Assembly (NCBI RefSeq): GCF_030816235.1
Contig: NZ_JAUSXT010000001.1
Coordinates: forward strand, 3,162,001-3,226,000
DNA: 64,000 nucleotides
Source: Microbacterium sp. W4I4
GTDB taxonomy: Bacteria > Actinomycetota > Actinomycetes > Actinomycetales > Microbacteriaceae
Direction of reading: 5' to 3'
In this document: positions 1-8,332 of the stretch, piece after piece
Position numbering within the stretch: position 1 is the stretch's first letter
Layout: every line of letters starts with the position of its first letter
Notes under the pieces: model-generated
The model's input: only the letters and a program-made list of their open reading frames with translations
Databases searched by the model: none
Told to the model about the DNA's origin: nothing
Made by a program: the position numbers and the translations under genes

Positions 1-1397
1 AGTATTGGCCGACGTAGGCGAGGAACTCGCCCCGGCGGAGTTGCCGGGCCATGTCGGCGTGTGCGGGTGGGACGGCCAGGCGTTGTTGGATGCTGGTGGC
101 TTCTTGCTGGTTGATGCGGAAGATGAACTTGTTCTCGATGTCTCCGGCGATCGAGTAGGCGAGGTTGCGTTCTTGGGAGTCGGCTTCTCCGACGGCATCC
201 AGGTCGCCCATCTTGTGCAGGATGACGATGTTGCTGATCCCGTAATGCCGGGACAGCTTCAACCACTGCTGATACATCTGCAGCGAAGCGAGCGAGGTCA
301 TGTCCCGCCAGCCTTCTTCGCGGATCACGTACCGGGTCTTGTGTGCGTCGCGGTCGGAGATCACGGCCTGGTTCCAGGCGGTGGTGCAGATCTGGGACAG
401 CTGGGCGACCAGGTCGCCGCGGGCGAACAGCTCGCTGGTGTCGACGACGACGATCGGCGCATCGTCGTCGAAACTCACCGTTGATTCGTCCTCGAACAGG
501 CCGGACAGGTCCGCCGTTGACGAACCGGCGCAGGACGAAGGACGGCTGGATGGCGCCGTGAGCGAGGTGCCGATCCCGGTTCGTCTCGGTGGTTAGCTGG
601 GTGAGTTCCGCGAACACTCCGCGAAGGGTGGGCTGGTCGTCGGTGTGGACGATGCAGCGATCGAGCGCTTCCAGGAGGGCTGCGTGTTCCACGGCGGTGA
701 GGCTCGCACTGGGGAGGGCGGCTTGGACGAGGGAGGTGAGGACGGTGATGCGACGCTGTTTCACCATCAGCTCATGCTGCTCGTTCGTGACATCGGTGCG
801 TCGTGGGCCGCGGTCGAGTGGGTTGAGTCTCGTGTCGAACGCGCCGCCGAGGCGGATGACGTTCCCACCGGGGACCGCTTCCGCGACCGTCCGCCATTCT
901 CCCTTCGGGTCCGAGGGGACCACGGCCTGGTGGCCGAAGGCCATGGACCGGGTGACGAGCGTCTTGATGACCGCGGACTTGCCGGCGCGGTAGGCGCCGA
1001 GCACGAGAACGTTCGTGGAGAATGAGCCCCGGTCGGTGCTGTCGGCGTAGGTCTCCCAGGGGGAGAAGTGCCACAGGGCGTCGGCGTTGAGGTCGACGCC
1101 GAGGATCGGCCCGCGATGCCCGAGCCCGGCATCCGCAACGAACGGATAGATCCCCGCGACATGCTGCGACGTCGCCTGATGCGGCGGGACATTCACGGCG
1201 GCGAGATTCCAGTACCCGCCCTCGGTGAGCCCCGGCCCGAACGGCCCCGGCACCGCCGGCTCCGGGAGCGTCTGCTCCCGACGACGAGTCCTTACCGGCT
1301 CAGAGCCGCGGTGCTCGTTCGCGCGTTCGCGCCGCCCCTGCCGACGCTCCTTCCAGGAGAGCCCGCTGGCTTCGAAGTCGATCCGTTGCCGGCTCAT
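1..1397 (-). pseudogene. VirB4/TraC-like conjugation ATPase, frameshifted, 3' end beyond window
   Basis: This is the cytoplasmic ATPase that would power the type IV secretion / conjugation apparatus. The start ATG (1397) overlaps the stop of the SCO6880 gene by one base. The first ~295 codons read well and contain a Walker A motif GAYRAGKS at residues 134-141. At about 511-516 the frame is lost: the in-frame reading turns Arg-rich, while the frame one base over continues as a normal ATPase C-terminus (DLSGLFEDES, later IVVVDTSELF and NIVILHKMGDLD) to the window edge. One extra G, or two missing bases, in the run GGCGGACCTG explains it. It may be a true inactivating mutation or a sequencing error. 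Family assignment is fairly sure from position and motif; whether it is functional is unknown. Confidence 0.75.
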
Positions 1398-2890
1398 CAC
1401 TTCATCCCCAGCCCCATCGGCAGGGCGTTCACCATGAGGGCCTCGGCCTGTTGGCAGTACAGGATCTGTGCTTCCATCTCCGCCTGCGCCAGTGCGTTCC
1501 GCATCCCGGCGATGGCCTGATCGAGTTGCTCCTCATCCGGGGCGGTGACGGTGAGGTACCCGCCGTACCGGAACTCGCCGTGCCCGGCGACGAGCTCCTG
1601 CTCTTCCTTCTCCAGCGCTGTCCAGTCCGCTGCATCTGCCGCTGACCCGTCCGCTCCGCGCTTCGCGCGGAGGCGTTCGTTGCCGCGCCACACCTTTTTC
1701 TCATCACGCACCCGCTTCAACGCCCGCTTCAACGGCACCGGGGTGAGGACGAGGGAGAGGATGTGGGTGACGGCTTCGCCGGTGTGCGGGTGTCGGGCGA
1801 ACACGATCGGGGACACGAACCCCACATGCGCATCAGAGCGCGGCCACTCGTGAATCCACATCGTCGTGTGCACACCGGAGTCGGTACGCACCAGATGATT
1901 CACCCCGCGCGGCTCCTCCAGATACATCGGCCCCATCGCAGCCAGGTCCACACCCGCCGTCGCGTCGGTGCGGTTCTGGATGGTGGAAGCGAACTCCGGG
2001 TCGAAGGTGATGCGGGTGAGTGCGGCGATCTCCCGCGGTGACAGCCACTTGCGGACGTTGATCTTCGCGGCGCTGAGCGCGTCCGAGAGGGTGCGGGTCT
2101 CGACGAATGCCAGCGCCTGCGCCCCCTCACGGCCCCCGCCGAGCGCTTTCACCTGCGCGCTCGATGCGATCAGGTCCAGGGTGAAGGTGAGGTAGTTGCG
2201 GTGGGCGACCGCGAACCGCTCCGAGTCGTTCATCACCCGCTCGTAGTTCTCCGCGAGCACCGAGGTGCGATCCATCTCCCGCCGCTGGGCCATGGTGTCG
2301 TAGTGTTCGCGGGCGCTGCGGATCGTTGTGGGCAGCGTGCGCTCCTGCAGCGTGACCCGCTTGATGCCCGGGCGTTGGGTGAACGACGCGAGCACCCGCG
2401 ACCATTGCTGGGCAAGGTCCAACCGCTCCGGCTCGTCATGCATGAGGAAACCTTGAACCTCGAGCTCCGCAGTGACGGAGACGGTTCGGCCGTGCGGGTC
2501 GTAGACGCACGCGATGCCCTCGACATCCCACAGCTGCACCGACGCGCGCACCCCAGGCAAGTTCAGCGTGCCGACCAGCTGTGGGCGCTCGGGACGGTAG
2601 GCCTGCGTGGTCGCACCCGTCGCATGCCGGACCTGCTTCATCAACCACAACCCCGCCATCTTCGGAGCCGACATCCCATGCACCGTCACCACCGCCGAGA
2701 CCCCCAACGCAAGATAGAGGGGAGCCGCGTAGAGGAGCCCGACGGGTCCGAACCGGTTCACGAAGATGAGCACAACAACGGCTGCGGCGGCGATGAAGGC
2801 GAGCTGCCAGCCGTCCATGCCGAGCACGATCCCCTGGCGGGACCGCCCGGGCAGGCGGACCGGACGGGAACTGTCGGATGCAGAACTCAT
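1397..2890 (-). CDS. SCO6880-family type IV secretion protein
   Basis: A 497-aa membrane-anchored protein of the SCO6880 family found in actinobacterial integrative and conjugative elements. Two hydrophobic segments lie near the N-terminus (about residues 28-45 and 50-70), followed by a long soluble region resembling the non-ATPase N-terminal part of VirB4 proteins. It starts with ATG sharing an ATGA overlap with the upstream VirB6-like gene, and its stop overlaps the start of the ATPase gene, so the three are translationally coupled. Upstream cues are SCO6880 next to VirB4 and TrbL-like genes, a typical arrangement. No nucleotide-binding motif is visible, so a structural or coupling role beside the ATPase is an inference. 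Confidence 0.8.
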   Translation of the reverse strand: MSSASDSSRPVRLPGRSRQGIVLGMDGWQLAFIAAAAVVVLIFVNRFGPVGLLYAAPLYLALGVSAVVTVHGMSAPKMAGLWLMKQVRHATGATTQAYRPERPQLVGTLNLPGVRASVQLWDVEGIACVYDPHGRTVSVTAELEVQGFLMHDEPERLDLAQQWSRVLASFTQRPGIKRVTLQERTLPTTIRSAREHYDTMAQRREMDRTSVLAENYERVMNDSERFAVAHRNYLTFTLDLIASSAQVKALGGGREGAQALAFVETRTLSDALSAAKINVRKWLSPREIAALTRITFDPEFASTIQNRTDATAGVDLAAMGPMYLEEPRGVNHLVRTDSGVHTTMWIHEWPRSDAHVGFVSPIVFARHPHTGEAVTHILSLVLTPVPLKRALKRVRDEKKVWRGNERLRAKRGADGSAADAADWTALEKEEQELVAGHGEFRYGGYLTVTAPDEEQLDQAIAGMRNALAQAEMEAQILYCQQAEALMVNALPMGLGMK

Positions 2891-4371
2891 GACTGCTTCC
2901 CCTCAGAATTCGGAACAGGTGCGGATGCCGGCGGCGACGCCGGACGACTCGACGCCGACCCGGTGTACCGCGCGGACGTGGTCGGCGCGGCAGAAGAGGC
3001 GGATGCTGCAGGGCGAGCGCCCGAAGGTCGGGTGCCCGCGGGCCGGGCAACACCTCGGCGGGCGGAGCCGGAACCAGACACTGCTTGTGCGACGGCGGCG
3101 GCGCGCGCGGGCGCCGCGCCCTTGGTGACACCGGCTGGTAGGGCGCCGAGGCGTGAGGGCAGTCGGGCGGCGGAGCGTGCGGCGCCGGACGCGACCCGCC
3201 CCGCCCCGGAACCGAGTCGTGATCCGAGGGCGTCGGATGCGGACGCGCCGACGAAGCTGAACAGCCCGAACACCGCGAAGGGGGCGAACGCCGCGAGGGC
3301 GAGACCGATCAGCAACGGCCAGGACTGCGGATCCCAGATCGTTGAGACTTCAGCGAGCCCGTTGATGATCAACGTCACGAACCCGATCGTCAACGGCCCC
3401 GCCAACAGCAGAGCGACCGTGGCGGACACGTAGCGGACCACCCACTGCGGGCCGACGCTCTTGACGGGGAACAGCATCCACGCCACCGGGCCCACCGTGA
3501 TCAACGCCGCCAACGCGATGTTGCGGAAGGTGAAGACCAGCACCAGGAGCAGCATCGACAGCAGCAGCATCCCGTGGATGAGGAACGCGAAGAAGTAGTT
3601 CGCCTGCCCGCCCGCCCACATCACCTTCTGCAACGTCCGGAACAGCGCCACCGGCCCGTCACGATTCAGGATGTACCAGGTGAGATCATCCACCGCATTA
3701 AGGACGTGTCCCAGCATCCACAACGTCAGCGGCACGGCAGGGACCGCGAGGAAGCTCCGGATGATCGCCCCGACGAGCTCATCACGGTCCCCGGAGATAA
3801 CCGCGGCGGCAATCGACCAGACCATCGCAGCGAACAGCACCACCAGGACGGCCCACTGCCAGAACGACCACTCATTCACCGCGGCAGTCCACAGAACGCT
3901 GCTCGTATCGAACTTCATGCTCGACGCCACCAGCATCATCGCCGACGTCGCCGTCAACGCCATCCCTCGCCCCGCGTTCTCGAACGTGACACACACCGCA
4001 TCACCGAAACTGCAGCCGTACTCGACCAAGAGCGGCCTGCCTCCTGCCGCTTGAATCGCAGCGACGTGTCCCTCGTACGTCGTGCACACCGTCGTATCCG
4101 AGCCGTTCATGAAGACGCCGATGAAGCAGGCCTGCGGCTTGACATCCTTGGGATTCGTGGGGGTGCACGAGACCTGACGGGAAGCCTCGTTGCAGGCCAC
4201 CGGGTATGTCGGTGCCGACCAGGACTCGCCAGTCACGGAGTCCAACTGCGTGCGCGGTTGAACGGTGCCGGTCGATGACGGCAGCGCGGCAGCAACCGCG
4301 GGGCTGATTACGCACACCACAGTGAGGAATCCGAGGAGGATCCCTACCAGTGCGGTGCGGAGGGTGCGCAT
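2887..4371 (-). CDS. VirB6/TrbL-like conjugal transfer membrane protein
   Basis: A 494-aa polytopic inner-membrane protein, the probable channel component of the conjugation machine. It has a signal-like N-terminal hydrophobic segment with an Ala cleavage region (AVAAAL), then a Cys-containing extracytoplasmic stretch (about residues 55-130), several strongly hydrophobic helices between about residues 165 and 380, and a low-complexity Ala/Ser/Pro/Arg tail of about 110 residues that is probably cytoplasmic. The topology (extracytoplasmic N-region, 5-7 helices, basic tail) is that of VirB6/TrbL proteins. It is coupled on both sides: one-base TGATG overlap with the small membrane protein upstream and a 4-bp overlap with SCO6880 downstream. 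Confidence 0.75.
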   Translation of the reverse strand: MRTLRTALVGILLGFLTVVCVISPAVAAALPSSTGTVQPRTQLDSVTGESWSAPTYPVACNEASRQVSCTPTNPKDVKPQACFIGVFMNGSDTTVCTTYEGHVAAIQAAGGRPLLVEYGCSFGDAVCVTFENAGRGMALTATSAMMLVASSMKFDTSSVLWTAAVNEWSFWQWAVLVVLFAAMVWSIAAAVISGDRDELVGAIIRSFLAVPAVPLTLWMLGHVLNAVDDLTWYILNRDGPVALFRTLQKVMWAGGQANYFFAFLIHGMLLLSMLLLVLVFTFRNIALAALITVGPVAWMLFPVKSVGPQWVVRYVSATVALLLAGPLTIGFVTLIINGLAEVSTIWDPQSWPLLIGLALAAFAPFAVFGLFSFVGASASDALGSRLGSGAGRVASGAARSAARLPSRLGALPAGVTKGAAPARAAAVAQAVSGSGSARRGVARPAGTRPSGARPAASASSAAPTTSARYTGSASSRPASPPASAPVPNSEGKQS

Positions 4372-4658
4372 CAGAAGCCGAAGTCGAAGTTCACGAACCA
4401 GGCGAACAGCCCGTTCGCCGCGCCCAGGATCGCGGCGGCGATGAAGATCCAGAGGATGTTCTCTCCCGCCCAGGTGCGCACGCGGTCTGAGGCGAGTCCG
4501 CGGAAGGCGAGTGCGGCGCCGGCGAGGATGAGCATGATCAACACGACGAGCATCGCCCCGGCGAGGATGTAGGACGCGATGACTTGAAGGCCCTGGAAGA
4601 ACGGGGCGGAGAAGTCCGGGTTGATGTCTGGGATGTCGACGTCGGCTGGCAGTTTCAC
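4371..4658 (-). CDS. small two-helix conjugation membrane protein (pilin/VirB2-like topology)
   Basis: A 95-aa protein with two hydrophobic helices (about residues 28-50 and 68-90) separated by a short charged loop containing SDRVRTW. I chose the GTG at 4658 because AAAGGAG lies 7 nt upstream; longer readings run into the peptidase gene in another frame and give an Arg-rich artefact. Its size, topology and position immediately before the VirB6-like gene match the small DUF6112-like or VirB2-like subunits of actinobacterial conjugation operons. Whether it forms a pilus-like structure is inference only. Confidence 0.6.
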   Translation of the reverse strand: MKLPADVDIPDINPDFSAPFFQGLQVIASYILAGAMLVVLIMLILAGAALAFRGLASDRVRTWAGENILWIFIAAAILGAANGLFAWFVNFDFGF

Positions 4659-4675
4659 GATGATTCTCCTTTGGA

Positions 4676-5293
4676 TCACTTCAGCGGTAGGCCGAGCGCG
4701 GCCATGAATGGTTGCGGGTCGATGGCGACACCGCTCTTGCGGACTTCGTAGTGGAGGTGACAGCCGGTCGAGTGGCCGGTGCTGCCCTCGGTGCCGATGC
4801 GCGCCCCGACGGTGACGTGCTGGCCGACAGCGACCTGAAGCGAGCCCCATTGCATGTGGCCGTAGAGGGTCTCGAGTCCGTCGCCGTGGTCGATCAGGAC
4901 GGTGTTGCCCCACCCGAAGTACGAACCCGCAACAGTGACGACCCCACCGCCGGCGGCATAGACGGTGCTTCCGCAGCCCTGGGCCATGTCATAGCCCTTG
5001 TGCTCGGTCGAGCAATAGCTGCAGCCCTTGACCGGGTTGTGCCCGAACCCACGACCTTTCCGATAGCTGCCGGCCAGCGGGTATCCCCAGTCGCCCTCGG
5101 CAACCGGCGCAGACCCCGACAGCGCGGAAGAGTCGGACTGAGCTGGGGCGCCGGCGAGGGCAAGCGGAACCACAAGCAGTGGCGAGAGAATCACAACCAG
5201 TACGAGTGTGACGGGGAGGAACAGTGTCAGTGCTACCCGGCGTGCGGTCCTCGCTTTCGCGAGGGCCGATAGGGCCAGCAGTGGGGCGGCCAC
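4676..5293 (-). CDS. M23-family peptidoglycan endopeptidase (conjugation operon)
   Basis: A 205-aa secreted or membrane-anchored metallopeptidase expected to open the cell wall for the conjugation apparatus, the role of VirB1-type hydrolases. The start GTG at 5293 follows the upstream stop by one base; N-terminal residues 1-50 form a basic then hydrophobic signal/anchor. The catalytic LytM-type domain occupies the C-terminal ~130 residues and shows the zinc ligands HKGYD (HxxxD), YGHM and HLHYE (HxH). The HxH motif and the GWGNTVLIDHGDGLETLYGH signature make the family secure. The gene sits between a VirB8-like gene and the small membrane protein. Confidence 0.85.
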   Translation of the reverse strand: MAAPLLALSALAKARTARRVALTLFLPVTLVLVVILSPLLVVPLALAGAPAQSDSSALSGSAPVAEGDWGYPLAGSYRKGRGFGHNPVKGCSYCSTEHKGYDMAQGCGSTVYAAGGGVVTVAGSYFGWGNTVLIDHGDGLETLYGHMQWGSLQVAVGQHVTVGARIGTEGSTGHSTGCHLHYEVRKSGVAIDPQPFMAALGLPLK

Positions 5294-5294
5294 G

Positions 5295-6026
5295 TCACGG
5301 CTCCATCGGCTCCGAGAAGTAGCGGACGATCTTGCAATCGCCGGGCTGCTGGTCGCTATCAGGGGTGGGGATGCTCTCGCCGCCGCACAGGACCTGCACG
5401 CTGACGCGGGCCTGCTCGTCGTACGAGTTCTCCGTGCCGTTGTTATCGGCACGGGTATAGGTGAGGGTGACGTCGGCGGTGCCGATCTTCATCAGACCTG
5501 TGGGGTCCTCAGAAACCGGCACGTAGTCGATATCGCCCCTCACCGTAGCGCGGACTCGACCCTTCTCCGCCGCGAGGGAGTTCCAATCGTCCTCGGGGAG
5601 CACGACGGCCTGCCGCATCTCGAGCTGTGACCCCGACATGGCATCCTTCGCGTCGGTTTCTGACGTGTAGCGAGTGTCGGGGGTGAACCAGGAGTCGAGG
5701 TACGCCAACCATGCGTCGCGATCACCATGCTGGGTGTCGAACGTCGCCGCCGCTTCAAGGGCTGCCCGGATGTAGACATCAGCGTCGGTGGTGATCGGCT
5801 CGGGAACCCACCCGTGCTCGGCCACAGATGCGTCTACGGCATCGGCCGGAGTGTTGCTCGGTGTTGACGGAGGCGTCGATGGTTGCGTCGTGCCGGAGGG
5901 CGTAGGCGTCGGGCCCTGAGCATTCAGGGTCGAGCTGATGATGATGGCGATGATCCCGGCGACCAGGATGGCACCGCCGATCCACGCCCACAGCAGATGG
6001 CGTCCTTGCTTCCGCTCCCTGGCCAC
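5295..6026 (-). CDS. bitopic membrane protein of conjugation operon, VirB8/TcpC-like topology
   Basis: A 243-aa protein with a short basic cytoplasmic N-terminus, one transmembrane helix (about residues 10-32), a Pro/Thr/Ser-rich linker of about 35 residues and a compact C-terminal extracytoplasmic domain of about 165 residues. I set the start at GTG 6026 because GGGAGGG lies 9 nt upstream; a longer reading to 6227 lacks a convincing ribosome site. I do not recognise the C-terminal sequence. Topology and operon position suggest a VirB8/TcpC-like NTF2-fold scaffold, but that is inference. It is the first gene of the minus-strand conjugation operon in this window. Confidence 0.6.
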   Translation of the reverse strand: MARERKQGRHLLWAWIGGAILVAGIIAIIISSTLNAQGPTPTPSGTTQPSTPPSTPSNTPADAVDASVAEHGWVPEPITTDADVYIRAALEAAATFDTQHGDRDAWLAYLDSWFTPDTRYTSETDAKDAMSGSQLEMRQAVVLPEDDWNSLAAEKGRVRATVRGDIDYVPVSEDPTGLMKIGTADVTLTYTRADNNGTENSYDEQARVSVQVLCGGESIPTPDSDQQPGDCKIVRYFSEPMEP

Positions 6027-6214
6027 GATGGTCAGCCCTCCCGAAATCTCAGGATGGCGACGATGCGCGGACTGCACTGAGCCGGCATACGCCGCAGTGA
6101 CTGACTGGACGCTACTCCAGTTCGGTTTGCCGCGTCTGTAGGCCATTTGGGGGACAAGCTCGCCGAACCACCCCCGAAACGGAGCCGATCCGACTGCGTC
6201 ACCTCGAACATGCA

Positions 6215-6235
6215 CTGAACGGTACACCCGTTCAG
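6215..6235. promoter_or_regulatory. inverted repeat between conjugation operon and regulator gene
   Basis: Perfect 8-bp arms CTGAACGG/CCGTTCAG separated by 5 bp. It lies in the 278-bp divergent intergenic region between the conjugation operon (start 6026, minus) and the winged-helix gene (start 6305, plus), so it is a candidate operator for that regulator. No other copy was noticed in the window. Confidence 0.45.
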
Positions 6236-6304
6236 TCGTGAAGTAAACGGGTAATTCGTGTGCTCGGTCTGGACGCGACTGCGGGGCACGAGCACAATGG
6301 GAGG

Positions 6305-6622
6305 ATGCCGAAATACGCGCGCCCAGCAGATGGCGACGGAGCCGAGGGGCCCCTCGCCATCTTGGGTAACCGCGTAATGGCCGGCATCATCCGGCAGCTG
6401 CGCAAGACGCCGAATGTTGGGCGCAAGGTCGTCGCTGACGCGCTTCAGGTGCCGGCGTCGACGCTCGTGCCGTATCTTGGAGAGCTCGAGGCAGCGGGGC
6501 TGCTGCTAGCCGACCCGCCTCGAGGGGAGCGCAAGCGAGGAGAGTGGGTCAGGTACCGCGTCAATGATGAGGCGGTAACCGAGATCTACCTGAGGCTGGG
6601 GCAGGAGATCGGCGAGATCTAG
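6305..6622 (+). CDS. winged-helix (ArsR-like) transcriptional regulator
   Basis: A 105-aa DNA-binding protein. The sequence LAILGNRVMAGIIRQL begins a helical dimer/HTH region, followed by a recognition helix (ADALQVPASTLVPYLGELEA) and a wing around PPRGERKRGEW. The start is uncertain: ATG at 6305 lies directly after GGGAGG (too close for a normal ribosome site), so leaderless translation or an upstream start at 6260 is possible. It is divergent from the conjugation operon with an inverted repeat between them, so control of transfer genes is likely. A decayed relative of its last 35 codons lies at 28049-28153. Confidence 0.7.
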   Translation: MPKYARPADGDGAEGPLAILGNRVMAGIIRQLRKTPNVGRKVVADALQVPASTLVPYLGELEAAGLLLADPPRGERKRGEWVRYRVNDEAVTEIYLRLGQEIGEI

Positions 6623-6769
6623 TCTCCTGAATTCCGGTTCTCAACGGCCTGCGCCAAAGGGATGAAAGGGGCTCGGGGTGCGATGCGTTGCCATGTCGAG
6701 CGTACACCGCCGAAAATGACCCATGCGGTAGCGGAGTCGCGGCTGCTCCGCGTAGGGCTCGACGGAACG

Positions 6770-6860
6770 TCAGTGGCCAGAAAACTGCCCATAGGCGGCC
6801 CATGAGACCGCCCACTGGCGACCAGCAGAACTGCCCGCTGGTAGCCGTGAGATCTGCCCG
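6770..6860 (-). repeat. four tandem 23-bp imperfect repeats, IS21-like element end remnant
   Basis: Read on the minus strand, units begin at 6860, 6837, 6814 and 6791, each starting (C/T)GGGC(A/G)G followed by a pyrimidine-rich stretch and a GGCCGCC/GGTCGCC-like core (the last unit is 22 bp). Multiple ~20-bp direct repeats carrying TGGGCAG at the tip are typical of IS21-family ends in Actinobacteria. No istA/istB gene is in the window, so this is a remnant or solo end. The family assignment is inferred from the pattern only. Confidence 0.5.
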
Positions 6861-6879
6861 CTTGGCCCTTCGGCGATTC

Positions 6880-6923
6880 TTGACGCCTGCTCGTAATGCC
6901 GCTAGCTTAAGTGGACTAGTCCA
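6880..6923 (+). promoter_or_regulatory. promoter with GntR-type operator for the kinase operon
   Basis: TTGACG (6880-6885), 17-bp spacer and TAGCTT (6903-6908) form a good sigma-70-type promoter. Just downstream is the perfect 12-bp palindrome TGGACTAGTCCA (6912-6923), the layout of a repressor site blocking initiation. HutC-type GntR regulators bind palindromes of this kind, and one is encoded in the operon at 8332-9105, so autoregulation is a direct prediction. Confidence 0.7.
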
Positions 6924-6944
6924 ATAGTCACCGAGGAGTAGCCC

Positions 6945-7406
6945 ATGCTCGACTCAGGCCGTCGCCTCTCATCCGAGTGGCCTAATGCATACCCAGCGGC
7001 TGATCACTGGCTGGCGGCCGCGCGCTCTTCGATGCTCTCGATCTCGCCGACGAGCGACTCGATGCCAACTTCGGCGAGAGTTCTGCCATCTCGATCGACG
7101 TTCAAAGGGCAGTCGACGTCGCGGTGGGCGGCCCAGTGGCGCCGAACCGCTGGGAGGCGGGGATCGCGACGAGTACGACGATCGAACACAGTGGTGAGGA
7201 TGAAGTTCGCGCAGGCGCATGTCCTGCACAGTGTTCTTCGCGGTGTCAACGAACGCCTCTGCGGCGAGCGGTGGGCGCCGGAGGATTCGGTGAACGACCG
7301 TAACATGGACGGCATCGAAGCGAGTTGGGGGTCAGCTGTCGAGCGCCTCGACGTCGATATCGATGCGCTCGGGCTTCCTGTCGAGATGGCGGGAATCGAA
7401 GAATGA
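6945..7406 (+). CDS. unrecognised ORF at head of kinase operon, possibly decayed
   Basis: A 153-aa reading frame starting at ATG 6945 with GAGGAG 6 nt upstream; its stop overlaps the kinase start (ATGA). Both ends therefore look real. The middle does not: from about 6995 to 7200 another frame has the better codon use and a more natural sequence (ALFDALDLADERLDANFGES), while the last ~65 codons (from MKFAQAHVLH) again look natural in the annotated frame. That suggests a once longer gene hit by internal frameshifts or a deletion. I do not recognise the family. By position the product would act in the same sugar pathway as the kinase. Confidence 0.4.
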   Translation: MLDSGRRLSSEWPNAYPAADHWLAAARSSMLSISPTSDSMPTSARVLPSRSTFKGQSTSRWAAQWRRTAGRRGSRRVRRSNTVVRMKFAQAHVLHSVLRGVNERLCGERWAPEDSVNDRNMDGIEASWGSAVERLDVDIDALGLPVEMAGIEE

Positions 7407-8332
7407 GCGCGATGGATGTCTTCGTCGACGTCGGCAAGTCGGGGACGCGCCTGCACGTCGTCGCTGGTGGCGTAGTCCGCACTTTCCTTGGCGAGGGGAT
7501 CTCTCCGACGCAGCGGGGCGATCATGGGCGCGTTCTTGGGTCGATCATTGCGAAGCTGCTCGTCCAGGCAAGTGCGCGCTCGACTGAGAACCTGCTGGTC
7601 GGATCCACGAGCGAGCTCTCGCCGACGGAGCATCGATCGCTCGTCGCGCAGGTGCGTGCTGTGCTCCCGACGGCGAGAATTGCCGTCGCTGACGATGGGA
7701 CGCTAGCGCACGCAAGACTCTTCAATGCTCCCGGGGTTCTCCTGGCCGCGGGGACAGGCGTGATAGTCATCGGCCGATCCGCGAGCGGTGAGTTACGTCG
7801 TTTCGACGGGTGGGGTCCACTTGCCGGGGACCGCGGGTCCGCGGCAGACGTCGGGCGGTCCGCGCTCCGTGCGGCGTACCTTGCGGCGGACGAGCAGCGT
7901 GACAGTCCACTCCGCGATGGCGTTGCGCGGCTGTTGGGCGGGACCGACCTGGTCACTGCGCGGAGCATCCTAATGGACGCGCAGTGGCCGGCGACGCTCG
8001 CCGGGCTGGCGAACCTCGTCGGTGATCTTGCCCTGGAAGGGTCAGCGGAGGCGTCGGAGATCCTCGATGCGGCTGCGGCCGCCCTGATGGGAACTGTACG
8101 GACCGCCGCCGAACGCACAGGCGTCAAGGACCTCTTGGTGACCGGTCGCTTCGGCACAGCGCCAGCCATCCGCCTGCGACTTGCGACGCATGCTGAGGCG
8201 CAAGGGATCCGGATCGTGCCTGCCCTTCCCGCGACGGCGGTTAGCGCAACCGAAATTCTGGCTGGGCCCTATCAGGTGAACATGACGATCGCGGACGACC
8301 GCGATCTCTCCAAGTTGGAGGGAGGCTCCTGA
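7403..8332 (+). CDS. BadF/BadG/BcrA/BcrD-type ATPase, probable amino-sugar kinase
   Basis: A 309-aa cytoplasmic protein of the ASKHA fold in the N-acetylglucosamine-kinase-like branch. Visible motifs are the phosphate-1 loop FVDVGKSGTRL at the N-terminus, the phosphate-2 region LLAAGTGVIVIGR (about residue 117) and the adenosine region around GWGPLAGDRGSAADVGR (about residue 140). The GWGPxxGDxGS signature is characteristic of GlcNAc kinase-like members. Start ATG overlaps the upstream stop by 4 bp and the stop overlaps the GntR start by 1 bp, so it is co-translated with both. Phosphorylation of an imported or hydrolysed amino sugar is inferred from the family and the SIS partner downstream. 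Confidence 0.8.
   Translation: MSAMDVFVDVGKSGTRLHVVAGGVVRTFLGEGISPTQRGDHGRVLGSIIAKLLVQASARSTENLLVGSTSELSPTEHRSLVAQVRAVLPTARIAVADDGTLAHARLFNAPGVLLAAGTGVIVIGRSASGELRRFDGWGPLAGDRGSAADVGRSALRAAYLAADEQRDSPLRDGVARLLGGTDLVTARSILMDAQWPATLAGLANLVGDLALEGSAEASEILDAAAAALMGTVRTAAERTGVKDLLVTGRFGTAPAIRLRLATHAEAQGIRIVPALPATAVSATEILAGPYQVNMTIADDRDLSKLEGGS

Noticed and set aside
4659..4913. N-terminal extension of the small conjugation membrane protein
   Set aside because: It overlaps the peptidase gene in another frame, is Arg/His-rich, and a good ribosome site precedes the GTG at 4658.
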